Positions 39,546-48,781 of a stretch of 64,000 nucleotides of DNA are shown here, one piece after another (the first letter of the stretch is position 1; each line of letters begins with the position of its first letter). The DNA comes from Roseovarius mucosus (GTDB taxonomy: Bacteria; Pseudomonadota; Alphaproteobacteria; Rhodobacterales; Rhodobacteraceae), in the NCBI RefSeq assembly GCF_002080415.1, contig NZ_CP020474.1, positions 992,001 to 1,056,000 of the forward strand. Direction: 5' to 3'. The position numbers and the translations under genes are program-made. The notes under the pieces are model-generated. The model was not told where the DNA came from. It worked only from the letters and a program-made list of their open reading frames with translations, and made no database searches.

Positions 39546-40409
39546 TCAATGCACCATGACGACGGGGATTTTCGCTTCCGCGACAATCGTTGCGGAATTG
39601 CCGCCCAAGAGCGACTCCCGCTCATAACTCTCATGATAGGCACCCATGATCAGCATGTTTGCCCCAACTTCGGTGCATTTTTCCAAAAGCGTCCGGCCAA
39701 CGTTTCCGCTGCGCTCAAAGGTGTTAATCTGCGATGTTATCCCCCGCTGCGCGAGATAATGGCGGAATTCCTCGGGCGTGGCGGTGTGATCGATTCGGCC
39801 TCCGGTCAGGATCGTCACCTGGTCCGCGCCCTCGATGAGAGGCATCGCCATGGCCACCGCCCGCGAGGCCTCGAGTGAGCCGTTCCAGCCAATCGCCACA
39901 TGGCTGCCGATATCCGGGGCCACTACCTCGGTTTCGGGGCACACAAGAACTGGGCGCCCAGACGTGAAGAGTGCCGATTTCAATGTGTTATACCCAAGGT
40001 TCTCTTCTTGGCTCGGCTTCGCCACACAGATTAGATCGGCCAGACGTCCGTAGTGGCGCACCACCTCGACTTGCTTGCCCTCGTATTCGCGAAAGGCAGC
40101 CGTGGCCTTGCCGATGGCGCGCGGCTCTACGCTGATGCCGTGACGCTTGGCATCCTCAAGAAACTTGTCGCGCATATAGCCTTGCTCGTAATCCGCCCGT
40201 TTCTGGCTGGCTTCTTCCAACTGCTTTCGCAGGAACGCGGGGATAACCACGCCATAGGGCATCATATCTTCGGCCTTAGGGTGACAATGGACCACCCGCA
40301 CATGGGCGTCATAGCGCTTGGCGAGGGCTGCGGCATGGGCAAACAGGATCGGCCCCCGCCCGTCTTCGCGAACCGGCATCATGATGGTGTGAAGTGTGCT
40401 CTTGCCCAT
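39546..40409 (-). CDS. Tandem UspA-domain universal stress protein
   Basis: 287 residues, two UspA folds in tandem. The N-terminal copy starts TIMMPVREDGRGPILFAHAAALAKRYDAHVRVVH; the C-terminal copy has HVAIGWNGSLEASRAVAMAMPLI and ends LIMGAYHESYERESLLGGNSATIVAEAKIPVVMVH with the nucleotide-type G-x2-G-x9-G-S/N pattern (GAYHES...GGNSA). Start taken at MGKSTLH (40409); a TTG two codons earlier is less likely. It lies two bases after the 58-residue gene, so it belongs to the oxc operon. Role unknown. Confidence 0.85.
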   Translation of the reverse strand: MGKSTLHTIMMPVREDGRGPILFAHAAALAKRYDAHVRVVHCHPKAEDMMPYGVVIPAFLRKQLEEASQKRADYEQGYMRDKFLEDAKRHGISVEPRAIGKATAAFREYEGKQVEVVRHYGRLADLICVAKPSQEENLGYNTLKSALFTSGRPVLVCPETEVVAPDIGSHVAIGWNGSLEASRAVAMAMPLIEGADQVTILTGGRIDHTATPEEFRHYLAQRGITSQINTFERSGNVGRTLLEKCTEVGANMLIMGAYHESYERESLLGGNSATIVAEAKIPVVMVH

Positions 40410-40411
40410 GA

Positions 40412-40588
40412 TCAATAGAACCCGTTGGGAACGCCTGCGGCGTTGGTGGATAGGAACCGCGCCAAAGGCATATCGCCCGAAATCGGCGCGGTCACGATGG
40501 TGCAGCCTGTCAGACCTTGACCCGTAGGGCTATCGGCAATCTGCCTCGGCCCTCCTGTGGTGGCGTGGGAATGGTCTAAATCAGCCAT
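40412..40588 (-). CDS. Small 58-residue hypothetical protein in the oxc operon
   Basis: Starts MADLDHSHATTGGPRQIADS and ends in GVPNGFY. No signal peptide or membrane segment. The ATG at 40588 has GGGAG eight bases upstream and sits 29 bp after the formyltransferase-like gene; the stop is two bases before the UspA start. The tight fit in the operon supports expression. No family recognised. A longer reading would overlap the preceding gene. Confidence 0.6.
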   Translation of the reverse strand: MADLDHSHATTGGPRQIADSPTGQGLTGCTIVTAPISGDMPLARFLSTNAAGVPNGFY

Positions 40589-40617
40589 GATGCGCTCCCA
40601 TTGCTCTGGTGTCGAAA

Positions 40618-41535
40618 TCAGCTTCCGAGGGTGGCCCCCGGTGCAAGCCCGACCGAAGCCGCCCAATCACTTGCGGGCATTTTGGCTCCGCCTGCCGGTC
40701 GCACCCGCTTGATCAGGATACGCCCGCCCACGCATTGCACCGCAACGCCTGCATCAGACACGTCACGCACGCGGCCCGAAATCCCGTCCCCCGCCACGAT
40801 CGCGCAGTCGTAAACATCAACCTCTGCGCCATTCAGCGTGGTCCAGGCCCCGGGGGCCGGATTGGTTCCCCGGATGAGGTCATAGACCTGTTTGACCGGT
40901 CGATGCCATTCGATCCGCGCATGGGTGCGCGTGCAGCGGCGCTCGTACGTGGCCTGATCTTCGTCGGGCACGATGCGCGGCGGATTACCTGCCCGAAAGA
41001 GATCACAGACCGTCAGCACGCTGTCGACAGCATGCGGATAGATCTTTTTGAAATAGAGGTCGATCACCGTGTCATCGGGCCCGATCTCGCATTCCCACTG
41101 CAAAAGGCTGTCGCCCTCGTCCAACCCATCCGACGGGTAGAACCACGAATAGCCAGACTTGGTGGACCCCATGATGATGGGCCAGTTGACGGCAGACGGC
41201 CCACGATGCAGCGGCAACAAAGAGGGGTGAAAGCAGATCGAGCCATGGGTCGGCGTATCGCGCGCAGCCTCAGGGACAAAGACATTCACAAAGGCCATGA
41301 CCATCAGGTCCGCCTTATGCCCCGCCAACACCTCAAGCGAGGCAGGATCATCGAAATTGGCAGGCTGGTGGACCGGCAGGCCCTTTTCCAGCGCAAGCTC
41401 CTTGATCGGATCGACAGGTTTTCCATCCCGATCAGGTTCGCAATAGACCGCGACAACTTCGTCTGTCCCGGTGTCGAGCAATTTGGCCAGCACATCTTTG
41501 CCAAAGGCCTGTTGCCCCATCACTATAAGTCGCAT
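40618..41535 (-). CDS. Formyltransferase-fold protein like the 10-formyl-THF hydrolase domain of ALDH1L
   Basis: 305 residues, stand-alone. It matches the N-terminal hydrolase domain of 10-formyltetrahydrofolate dehydrogenase better than Fmt: MRLIVMGQQAFGKDVL at the start, HGSICFHPSLLPLHRGPSAVNW, then SDGLDEGDSLLQ. The catalytic His103 and Asp139 keep the 36-residue spacing of His106/Asp142 in ALDH1L1. The C-terminal OB-like domain follows (VKQVYDLIRGTNPAPGAWTTL). No carrier or aldehyde dehydrogenase domain. Placed 58 bp after frc, it probably moves or hydrolyses the formyl group of formyl-CoA or formyl-THF; this is inferred. RBS GGGAGGAGCGA. Confidence 0.82.
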   Translation of the reverse strand: MRLIVMGQQAFGKDVLAKLLDTGTDEVVAVYCEPDRDGKPVDPIKELALEKGLPVHQPANFDDPASLEVLAGHKADLMVMAFVNVFVPEAARDTPTHGSICFHPSLLPLHRGPSAVNWPIIMGSTKSGYSWFYPSDGLDEGDSLLQWECEIGPDDTVIDLYFKKIYPHAVDSVLTVCDLFRAGNPPRIVPDEDQATYERRCTRTHARIEWHRPVKQVYDLIRGTNPAPGAWTTLNGAEVDVYDCAIVAGDGISGRVRDVSDAGVAVQCVGGRILIKRVRPAGGAKMPASDWAASVGLAPGATLGS

Positions 41536-41593
41536 TCGCTCCTCCCGTTTGTGCGGTTGGCCGGTCTACGCCGGCCTTACCGACACCTATTCG

Positions 41594-42865
41594 TTATTCT
41601 GCAGCCTGCTTGGCTGTGCCAACGGCACCGGACTCCATGATCCGCGCCAGATCCTCGCCGGAATAGCCCAGCACATCCTTCAGGATTTCCGCCGTATGTT
41701 CCCCAAGAAGGGGCGACCGCGTAACCTCGACCGGGCTATCGCTCAGCTTGATCGGGCAACCGACGCTGGTGTAGCGGCCCCGCGTCGGGTGATCGACCTC
41801 GACGATGGTGCCGGTCTTGCGCAGGCCCTCATCCTCCATGATTTCCTTGGTCGACAGGATCGGACCCACGGGGATGTCATGCGGGTTGCAGATGTCCATC
41901 ACCTCGAACTTCGTCTTGGTCATGGTCCATTCTTCAATGCGCGCAAAAATCGCATCCAGCTTGTCCAGCCGCTCGGCCGGTGTGGCATAACCGGGCGCAT
42001 CTTTCCAATCAGGCTCGCCGATCACGTCGCAGACCTTTTCCCAGACAGCCGCCTGAGTGATGAAATAGGTATAGGCGTTGGGATCGGTCTCCCATCCTTT
42101 ACATTTCAGGATGCGGCCCGGCTGACCACCGCCTGAATCGTTGCCCGCGCGCGGCGTCGAGTCGCCAAACGGGATACCTGCGCCATATTGCGAATACTCG
42201 GTCAGGGGACCAACAGAGAGGCGCTGTTGATCGCGCAGCTTGACGCGGCAGAGGTTGATCACCCCGTCCTGCATCGGCGCCAGCACCTTTTGCCCCCGAC
42301 CCGAACGCTCGCGCTGATAAAGCGCGGTCACGATGCCAAGTGCCAGATGCAGGCCGGTGCCACTGTCGCCAATCTGTGCGCCGGTCACAAGCGGCGGACC
42401 ATCGAGGAAGCCAGTGGTCGAGGCCGCACCGCCTGCGCATTGCGCGACGTTTTCGTAGACCTTGCAATCCTCGTATTTGCCGGGGCCAAACCCTTTGACC
42501 GAGGCCATGATGATCCGCGGATTGATTTCCTGAATCCGCTCCCAGCTAAAGCCCATACGGTCAAGAGCACCCGGCGCGAAATTCTCAACCAGCACGTCGC
42601 AAGTCTCGACAAGGCGCGTCAACACCTCTTTACCTGCCTCATTCTTGGGGTTGAGCTCGATCGAGCGCTTATTGTGGTTGAGCATTGTGAAATAGAGGCT
42701 ATCCGCCCCCGGCACGTCCACGAGCTGCTTGCGCGTGGCATCACCAACACCGGGGCGCTCGACCTTGATCACATCCGCGCCGAACCATGCCAACAATTGC
42801 GTGCAGGTCGGGCCTGATTGCACATGGGTAAAGTCGAGGATCTTGACGCCTTCAAGAGCTTTCAT
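41594..42865 (-). CDS. frc: Formyl-CoA:oxalate CoA-transferase
   Basis: Class III CoA-transferase (423 residues) moving CoA from formyl-CoA to oxalate. It follows the Oxalobacter enzyme closely: [73 protein letters not shown], and [16 protein letters not shown], where the Asp corresponds to catalytic Asp169. [15 protein letters not shown] sequence is present as [14 protein letters not shown]. Start at 42865 with GGAGAACTCA upstream. It lies 60 bp after oxc in the same operon. Confidence 0.95.
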   Translation of the reverse strand: MKALEGVKILDFTHVQSGPTCTQLLAWFGADVIKVERPGVGDATRKQLVDVPGADSLYFTMLNHNKRSIELNPKNEAGKEVLTRLVETCDVLVENFAPGALDRMGFSWERIQEINPRIIMASVKGFGPGKYEDCKVYENVAQCAGGAASTTGFLDGPPLVTGAQIGDSGTGLHLALGIVTALYQRERSGRGQKVLAPMQDGVINLCRVKLRDQQRLSVGPLTEYSQYGAGIPFGDSTPRAGNDSGGGQPGRILKCKGWETDPNAYTYFITQAAVWEKVCDVIGEPDWKDAPGYATPAERLDKLDAIFARIEEWTMTKTKFEVMDICNPHDIPVGPILSTKEIMEDEGLRKTGTIVEVDHPTRGRYTSVGCPIKLSDSPVEVTRSPLLGEHTAEILKDVLGYSGEDLARIMESGAVGTAKQAAE

Positions 42866-42925
42866 TGAGTTCTCCATCTTCTGAGTCACGTGGGCCTAGT
42901 GCCCACGCCCCAGTTTCGTTTTCAT

Positions 42926-44698
42926 TCAGTCTTTACGCGCCTGCGGATAGAGGCGTTGCGCCACCACAGATTGCGGGTTGAGATTGCCGATATTGCCGCT
43001 TTCCTTGCCCGCTGCCGGGTCAATGATTGCATTGATCAGCGTCGGCTTGCCACTGTCGAGCGCCTCATAAACCGCCTTGCGCAGTTCATCCGGCGAGCGC
43101 GCGATGACACCGACGCCACCGAAAGCCTCGATCATCAGGTCATAGCGCGATCCTTTGACAAAAACCGTGGTCGCCGGATCATCGCCGCCGCCCCAATTTT
43201 CGCCATCGCCGCGATAGATACCGTCATTGTTGAACACGACCGTGCAAATCGGCAGGTTGTAGCGGCAGACCGTTTCGATCTCCATTCCGCAGAAGCCAAA
43301 GGCACTGTCGCCCTCAACCGCAAGCACACGCTTGCCGGTCTCGATGGCGGCCGCAATGGCCGAACCCAAGCCAATCCCCATCACACCCCAGGTGCCCACG
43401 TCGATCCGGTGACGCGGCTTGTGGATGTTGACGATAGAGCGACACATATCGAGCGTATTGGCCCCCTCGTTGACAAGGATCGTATCGGGATTGTCGTTGA
43501 TCGCGTCTTTGATCACCCCGAGCGCGCCGTGATAATCCATCGGATCATTGTTGTTGCGCAGACGTGCGTCCATTTTCTCCATATTGGCCGTGGCCTTGGA
43601 GTTTACCGCATCAAGCCACTCTTTCGGCGGGGCGATCCCAGCCCCATCCATTGCCTTGAGCAGCGCCTCACAGCACGATCCGACATCCCCCACGATGGGG
43701 GCTGCAATCTCGACGTTCGAGTCCATCTCTTCGGCCTCGATATCCATCTGGACAAAGCGTTTGGCCCCCGGTTCGCCCCACTGCTTGCCCTTACCGTGGC
43801 TGAGCAGCCAGTTGATCCGCGCGCCCATCATGATGACCACATCAGAATCTTTGAGCACCATCGAACGCGCCGCCGCGGCACATTGCGGATGGGTGTCAGG
43901 CAACAGACCCTTGGCCATCGACATCGGCAGGAAGGGATAGCCAGACTTTTCAACAAGCTCGCGGATCAGATCATCACACTGATCATAAGCCGCGCCCTTG
44001 CCCAGCACGATCAGCGGGCGCTTCGCGGTCTTCATCACTTCGATGGCGCGATCAATTGCGGATTTCGCCGGGATTTGCCGCTGCGCAGGCTCGATCACCT
44101 TGACAAGCGAGCGCGCGCCCTCAGCCGCATCCATCACCTGCCCCAGCATCGCGCCGGGAATGTCGAGATAGACCCCACCGGGCCGACCGGAAATGGCCGA
44201 ACGAATGGCACGGGCCACAGCAATGCCGATGTCCTGTGCGTATGTCAGGCGATAGGACGCCTTGCAAAACGGCCGCGCCATGGCCAATTGGTCCATTTCC
44301 TCGTAATCGCCTTGGGCAAGGTCCACGATCTCGCGCTCGGACGAGCCGGAAATCAGGATCATCGGCCAGCAATTCGTGGTCGCATTCGCAAGAGCGGTCA
44401 GCCCGTTCATGAAACCGGGGGCAGACACTGTCATGCATACGCCGGGCATCTTCGTGAGGAACCCCGCAACCGACGCGGCATAGCCCGCATGCTGCTCATG
44501 CCGAAAGGAAATCACCCGCATTCCCTGTGCCTGCGCATAGCGGCCAAGGTCGGTGATCGGGATGCCGGGGACGTTATAGATCGTCTCAATCCCGTTGAGT
44601 TTGAGTGCATCAATCAGCAGGTGAAACCCATCTGTGAGATTTTCGATATCCCCTTCAGGTGCCTTGCTATGTGCTACGTGTGCGCTGGCGACTGCCAT
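42926..44698 (-). CDS. oxc: Oxalyl-CoA decarboxylase
   Basis: ThDP-dependent enzyme (590 residues) that converts oxalyl-CoA to formyl-CoA and CO2. It has ALKLNGIETIYNVPGIPITDLGR, SFRHEQHAGYAASVAGFL with the ThDP-activating Glu68, SGSSEREIVDLAQGDYEEMDQL, LPMSMAKGLLPDTHPQ, NWLLSHGKGKQWG and the ThDP-binding VEGDSAFGFCGMEIETVCRYN. These segments follow the Oxalobacter enzyme nearly throughout. 62 bp after gntR and 60 bp before frc. Together Oxc and Frc turn oxalate into formate and CO2. Confidence 0.95.
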   Translation of the reverse strand: MAVASAHVAHSKAPEGDIENLTDGFHLLIDALKLNGIETIYNVPGIPITDLGRYAQAQGMRVISFRHEQHAGYAASVAGFLTKMPGVCMTVSAPGFMNGLTALANATTNCWPMILISGSSEREIVDLAQGDYEEMDQLAMARPFCKASYRLTYAQDIGIAVARAIRSAISGRPGGVYLDIPGAMLGQVMDAAEGARSLVKVIEPAQRQIPAKSAIDRAIEVMKTAKRPLIVLGKGAAYDQCDDLIRELVEKSGYPFLPMSMAKGLLPDTHPQCAAAARSMVLKDSDVVIMMGARINWLLSHGKGKQWGEPGAKRFVQMDIEAEEMDSNVEIAAPIVGDVGSCCEALLKAMDGAGIAPPKEWLDAVNSKATANMEKMDARLRNNNDPMDYHGALGVIKDAINDNPDTILVNEGANTLDMCRSIVNIHKPRHRIDVGTWGVMGIGLGSAIAAAIETGKRVLAVEGDSAFGFCGMEIETVCRYNLPICTVVFNNDGIYRGDGENWGGGDDPATTVFVKGSRYDLMIEAFGGVGVIARSPDELRKAVYEALDSGKPTLINAIIDPAAGKESGNIGNLNPQSVVAQRLYPQARKD

Positions 44699-44760
44699 GG
44701 TTTCCCTCCCGTTTCAAATCTGTCTCACCCCGTCTATGCTGCCGGGTGTGAGGATGATGT

Positions 44761-45465
44761 TCAGCCCGTGTTCGCCGCAGCGTTGCGGGTTAATTCCAGC
44801 CGGCCCCAAGTTCTGCGAAGGTGCTGATGCAACTGCATCGTATGCTCCCGCACCCGTTCAGCGGCCTCCTCGGCATCGCGACGCTCCAACGCCTCGATGA
44901 TTTCAGCATGATCGACAACCGATCGCTTGACGCGATCACCCTCCCACATAGACCGAAGCCGCACCGCTTGGATGTGCAGAAACAGCCCCTCCGCCATAGT
45001 CTTGAGCAGGCCACAATGCGAAATTTCCAAGATGTGCATGTGGAACTTTAGGTTGTCGTCAGAATATTCAGCGATCCGCGTCGCGGAGAGCTCGTCATTG
45101 TATTTCGAGGCGATCTTGCGCAGTGTCGCAATCTCTGTGTCACTCGCATTATCAACCGCAAGCCGTGCCGCCATACTCTCAAGCGCCGCCCAGGCCACGA
45201 TCATCTCCAGGATCTCTTCCAGACTCTTGCGCTGAACAAACACACCTTTGCGCGGGACCACCGTCACCAGCCCATCAGACTCAAGCCGCGCAATCGCGTC
45301 CCGTAGCGGGGTGCGCGAAATATTCAGTTGCTCCGCCAACGAACGCTCGTCCAACCGCAGTTCTGCGTTCTGATCGTAGATATCCATCTCTAGGATCGCC
45401 TCGCGCAGACGGTCGTAAACATGATCCTTGAGCGTGAATTTCGACGCGATCGGGCGTAGCTTCAT
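44761..45465 (-). CDS. GntR-family (FadR subfamily) regulator of the oxalate cluster
   Basis: 234 residues. N-terminal winged HTH (VYDRLREAILEMDIYDQNAELRLDERSLAEQLNISRTPLRDAIARLESDGLVTVVPRKGVFV) and a C-terminal FCD helical domain with AALESMAARLAV, LKFHMHILEISHCGLL and VVDHAEIIEALERRDAEEAAERVREH. Start at MKLRPIASK with GGAGGGATAAC upstream; longer readings run through the operator. It is first in a probable operon gntR-oxc-frc-formyltransferase-58aa-usp and has TGGTATACCA 50 bp upstream, so it likely controls itself and the cluster. Confidence 0.92.
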   Translation of the reverse strand: MKLRPIASKFTLKDHVYDRLREAILEMDIYDQNAELRLDERSLAEQLNISRTPLRDAIARLESDGLVTVVPRKGVFVQRKSLEEILEMIVAWAALESMAARLAVDNASDTEIATLRKIASKYNDELSATRIAEYSDDNLKFHMHILEISHCGLLKTMAEGLFLHIQAVRLRSMWEGDRVKRSVVDHAEIIEALERRDAEEAAERVREHTMQLHQHLRRTWGRLELTRNAAANTG

Positions 45466-45510
45466 GTTATCCCTCCAATGCGCCCGCGCCCTTAGGCGGC
45501 CATGCTCATT

Positions 45511-45528
45511 TCTGTGGTATACCATAGA
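45511..45528. promoter_or_regulatory. GntR operator candidate 1 (TGGTATACCA)
   Basis: TCTGTGGTATACCATAGA: a perfect 10-bp palindrome TGGTATACCA at 45515-45524 whose flanks extend the symmetry with one mismatched pair. FadR-subfamily regulators bind TGGT-n-ACCA type sites. 50 bp upstream of gntR. Confidence 0.7.
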
Positions 45529-45885
45529 CCAGCATATCAGGTCGGGCAAATCATTTTTCCAAGATTCGTCGCCGCAGGTGCAGCATGACTCACCGGAAAT
45601 GACCATGACAGCCTTGTTTATCAAGCAGAATTCAGGCGTGCGGACCCAACGGTCATCGACGACGGCTCAATCCTAACGAAGCAGTGATAAATATCTGATT
45701 ATATTTGTTTTTTGTTAATTTTATTGCAATCTAGAGAGGATGCCCACTCTCACCGAATCACATCGCGCGTGTCGCACTGCAGCATCGCATCTTACAATGA
45801 AACCGCATCACCGGGTCTTGCATTGTCTTAGCTTGAAACCTGCGGATCACGCCTGAAAATTGCTGGGTTGCTGGGCAAAATCATC

Positions 45886-45906
45886 TGTGGTATTTGGAAT
45901 ACCACA
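45886..45906. promoter_or_regulatory. GntR operator candidate 2
   Basis: TGTGGTATT-TGG-AATACCACA, perfect 9-3-9 inverted repeat, containing TGGAATACCA (45895-45904), one mismatch from TGGTATACCA. It is 43 bp before the isochorismatase-family start. Confidence 0.65.
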
Positions 45907-45948
45907 AGAATGAACACCACGTTTGTGGATGACATCAGGGGGACGATC

Positions 45949-46488
45949 ATGCTTATCCGTGCCGCCGACAGCGCGCTTGTGATCATTGATATGCAAGAGC
46001 GGCTCGTCCCCGCCATGCAGGCTCCGGCGCGGACGATTCGCAATGCGCGCACTCTCATGGCCTGCGCGCAAGAAATGGCTGTACCCGTGGTGATGACCGA
46101 GCAGTATCCGTCAGGTCTTGGTCGCACCGTCCCGGATCTCAAACCGGGGCCAGATGCCGTCGTCCTCAGCAAAATGCATTTTTCCTGTATGGAAGACACC
46201 CATTTTGCAGCGCATTTCCGCGCCCTTGGCCGCAAACAAGCCGTGCTTGCGGGAATGGAGGCGCATGTCTGCGTGCTGCAAACCGCCGCAAGCCTGATCG
46301 AAGAGGGATTTGAGGTTTTTGTTGTCTCAGATGCCACCGCCTCACGCACGTTGGAGAGTGAACATGCTTGCATCGCGCGGCTCAGCGCAGCGGGTGCAGG
46401 TATCGCCACCACGGAAATGGTCGTGTTCGAATGGCTGGGCCAGGCTGGAACACCGGCCTTCAAGAAACTGTTGCCACTGATCAAATGA
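45949..46488 (+). CDS. Isochorismatase-family cysteine hydrolase
   Basis: 179 residues. The family catalytic set is visible: Asp in [15 protein letters not shown] (residue about 14), Lys in [11 protein letters not shown], and Cys in [16 protein letters not shown]. Members hydrolyse amides such as nicotinamide or N-carbamoyl compounds, or act as pseudo-isochorismatases. Start at 45949 with CAGGGGGAC upstream; an upstream ATG would put the operator almost inside the leader. It precedes sucC by 34 bp and probably shares its transcript. Substrate unknown; an oxamate or related amide would fit the setting but this is speculation. Confidence 0.85.
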   Translation: MLIRAADSALVIIDMQERLVPAMQAPARTIRNARTLMACAQEMAVPVVMTEQYPSGLGRTVPDLKPGPDAVVLSKMHFSCMEDTHFAAHFRALGRKQAVLAGMEAHVCVLQTAASLIEEGFEVFVVSDATASRTLESEHACIARLSAAGAGIATTEMVVFEWLGQAGTPAFKKLLPLIK

Positions 46489-46522
46489 CGGCCGCGGTCG
46501 TATTATCCAAGGGAGGAAGAGC

Positions 46523-47716
46523 GTGAACATCCATGAATATCAGGCAAAGGCCTTGTTGCGCAGTTATGGCGCACCGGTCAGTGAGGGCCGGGTCGTCTTG
46601 CGCGGCGAAGAGGCCAAGACCGCCGCTGGCGCGCTCGATGGCCCCGTCTGGGTGGTCAAAGCGCAGATCCACGCTGGTGGCCGTGGTAAGGGCAAGTTCA
46701 AAGAGGCGGGTGCCGGAGAAAAAGGCGGCGTGCGCATTGCCAAGTCTGTGAACGAGGCGGCCGAAGAGGCCAAGCGCATGCTGGGCCGTACACTTGTCAC
46801 GCATCAGACCGGACCTGAGGGCAAACAAGTCAACCGCATTTACATCGAAAACGGCTCGGCCATCGCGCGCGAACTCTATCTTGCCCTGCTGATCGACCGC
46901 CAGACCAGCCGCATCAGCTTTGTCTGCTCGACCGAGGGCGGCATGGATATCGAAGAGGTCGCCGCAGAAACGCCTGAGAAAATCCTCAGCTTCGCTGTCG
47001 ATCCCGCCACCGGCTACATGCCCTATCATGGACGACGCATCGCCTTTGCGCTTGGTTTGACCGGCGGTCAGATTAAACAATGCGTATCTTTGATGGGCCT
47101 GCTCTACCGTGCCTTTGTCGAAAAAGACATGGAGATGCTCGAGATCAACCCGTTGATCGTTACCACCGACGGCAATCTGATGGTGCTCGACGCCAAACTT
47201 GGCTTTGACGGAAACGCGATCTACCGCCACGCCGATATCGCCGAACTTCGCGATACCTCGGAAGAAGACCCCAAGGAGCTTGAGGCCTCGAAATACGACC
47301 TCAACTACATCGCGCTCGATGGCGAGATTGGCTGTATGGTCAATGGTGCGGGGTTGGCGATGGCGACGATGGATATCATCAAGCTCTACGGCGCCGAGCC
47401 CGCCAATTTCCTCGACGTGGGCGGCGGGGCGACCAAGGAAAAGGTCACCGAGGCCTTCAAGATCATCACCTCTGATCCGCAAGTGAAGGGCATCCTCGTC
47501 AATATCTTCGGCGGCATCATGCGCTGCGATGTGATCGCCGAGGGCGTGGTGGCTGCGGTCAAAGAGGTGGGGCTGAAAGTGCCGCTCGTGGTCCGTCTCG
47601 AAGGCACCAATGTCGAAAAGGGCAAGGAGATCATCAACACCTCCGGCCTCGACGTCATCGCCGCCGATGATCTGAAAGACGGCGCGCAGAAGATCGTTAA
47701 GGCCGTCAAGGGGTGA
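46523..47716 (+). CDS. sucC: Succinate-CoA ligase, beta subunit
   Basis: 397 residues. Canonical Suc[37 protein letters not shown] with ATP-grasp Lys, [28 protein letters not shown]...[36 protein letters not shown] and [15 protein letters not shown]. Succinate-binding motif GGIMRCD is intact. The usual mdh, sucA and sucB neighbours are missing; instead an isochorismatase-family gene lies 34 bp upstream, under the second GntR box. Probably a second copy or a recruited acyl-CoA synthetase subunit. RBS GGGAGGAAGAGC. Confidence 0.93.
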   Translation: MNIHEYQAKALLRSYGAPVSEGRVVLRGEEAKTAAGALDGPVWVVKAQIHAGGRGKGKFKEAGAGEKGGVRIAKSVNEAAEEAKRMLGRTLVTHQTGPEGKQVNRIYIENGSAIARELYLALLIDRQTSRISFVCSTEGGMDIEEVAAETPEKILSFAVDPATGYMPYHGRRIAFALGLTGGQIKQCVSLMGLLYRAFVEKDMEMLEINPLIVTTDGNLMVLDAKLGFDGNAIYRHADIAELRDTSEEDPKELEASKYDLNYIALDGEIGCMVNGAGLAMATMDIIKLYGAEPANFLDVGGGATKEKVTEAFKIITSDPQVKGILVNIFGGIMRCDVIAEGVVAAVKEVGLKVPLVVRLEGTNVEKGKEIINTSGLDVIAADDLKDGAQKIVKAVKG

Positions 47717-47724
47717 GCGCCGGT

Positions 47725-47764
47725 CCGGGGCCTTGGCCCCGGCAAACGCTCCGGTGGAGCGTTT
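47725..47764. repeat. Double hairpin between sucC and sucD
   Basis: Two adjacent perfect inverted repeats: CCGGGGCC-TTGGCCCCGG as an 18-bp palindrome (47725-47742) and AAACGCTCC-GGT-GGAGCGTTT (47744-47764). No T-run, so a REP-like or processing element is more likely than full termination. It would allow unequal sucC and sucD levels. Confidence 0.65.
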
Positions 47765-47844
47765 GAGGCGCGAACGGGCGGAGCCCCGGATCATCCGACC
47801 ATACCATAACGCGGCCCCGCCGCAGAACTCAGGAGCCAAACAAA

Positions 47845-48726
47845 ATGGCAGTCCTCGTCGACAAACATACCCGCGTGATCTGTCAGGGCCTTACCGGCTC
47901 TCAGGGCACATTCCACTCTGAACAGGCCATCGCCTATGGCACCCAGATGGTCGGCGGCGTGACCCCCGGCAAGGGTGGCACGACGCATCTCGACCTGCCC
48001 GTGTTCAACTCGGTGCATGAGGCCAAGCATGTGACAGAGGCCAACGCCTCAGTCATCTACGTGCCGCCGCCCTTCGCCGCCGATAGTATCCTCGAGGCGA
48101 TTGATGCCGAGATGGAGCTGATCGTCTGCATCACCGAAGGCATCCCGGTTTTGGACATGATGCGCGTCAAGCGCGCGCTTGAAGGGTCGAAATCGCGCCT
48201 CATCGGCCCGAACTGCCCCGGCATCATCACGCCCGACGCCTGCAAGATCGGCATCATGCCCGGCCATATCCACCGGCGCGGCAGCGTCGGCGTGGTCAGC
48301 CGCTCGGGCACGCTGACCTATGAGGCGGTCAAGCAGACCTCGGATGTGGGCCTTGGCCAGTCGACTTGCGTGGGCATCGGCGGCGACCCGATCAAGGGCA
48401 CCGAGCATATCGACGTCCTGGAATGGTTCCTCGCGGATGACGAAACGCAGTCGATCATCATGATCGGTGAAATCGGTGGCAGCGCGGAAGAAGAAGCGGC
48501 GCAATTCCTGAAAGACGAGGCCAAACGCGGGCGTAAAAAACCTGTCGCCGGCTTTATCGCTGGCCGCACCGCCCCGCCGGGCCGCCGCATGGGCCACGCC
48601 GGCGCCATCGTCGCGGGCGGCAAAGGCGACGCCGAGAGCAAGATCGAAGCCATGAAATCCGCCGGCATCACCGTGGCCGAAAGCCCCGCTGGCCTCGGCG
48701 AGGCCGTGCTCAAGGCGATTGGCTGA
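47845..48726 (+). CDS. sucD: Succinate-CoA ligase, alpha subunit
   Basis: 293 residues. Canonical Suc[88 protein letters not shown] and [16 protein letters not shown]. His251 in MGHAG is the phosphorylated residue. It follows sucC after 128 bp with a double hairpin. Both subunits look fully functional with succinate; related malate-CoA ligases share these features, so malate cannot be excluded. Confidence 0.93.
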   Translation: MAVLVDKHTRVICQGLTGSQGTFHSEQAIAYGTQMVGGVTPGKGGTTHLDLPVFNSVHEAKHVTEANASVIYVPPPFAADSILEAIDAEMELIVCITEGIPVLDMMRVKRALEGSKSRLIGPNCPGIITPDACKIGIMPGHIHRRGSVGVVSRSGTLTYEAVKQTSDVGLGQSTCVGIGGDPIKGTEHIDVLEWFLADDETQSIIMIGEIGGSAEEEAAQFLKDEAKRGRKKPVAGFIAGRTAPPGRRMGHAGAIVAGGKGDAESKIEAMKSAGITVAESPAGLGEAVLKAIG

Positions 48727-48781
48727 ATCACTTAAGACCGATAACAATGGGAGCGCATGCACAACGTGAAGGGAATTCACC

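Larger units (their letters stand above)
45466..45948. promoter_or_regulatory. 483-bp divergent control region of the oxalate cluster
   Basis: No gene is supported here. It holds the operator at 45511-45528 near gntR, a clearly AT-rich tract at about 45686-45735 (unlike the GC-rich surroundings; possible IHF site or promoter), and a second inverted repeat at 45886-45906 near the isochorismatase gene. Both divergent transcripts probably start here. Confidence 0.6.

Noticed and set aside
42890..44827. Long open plus-strand frame across oxc
   Set aside because: Antisense to oxalyl-CoA decarboxylase, whose motifs are unambiguous; composition is typical of a shadow.
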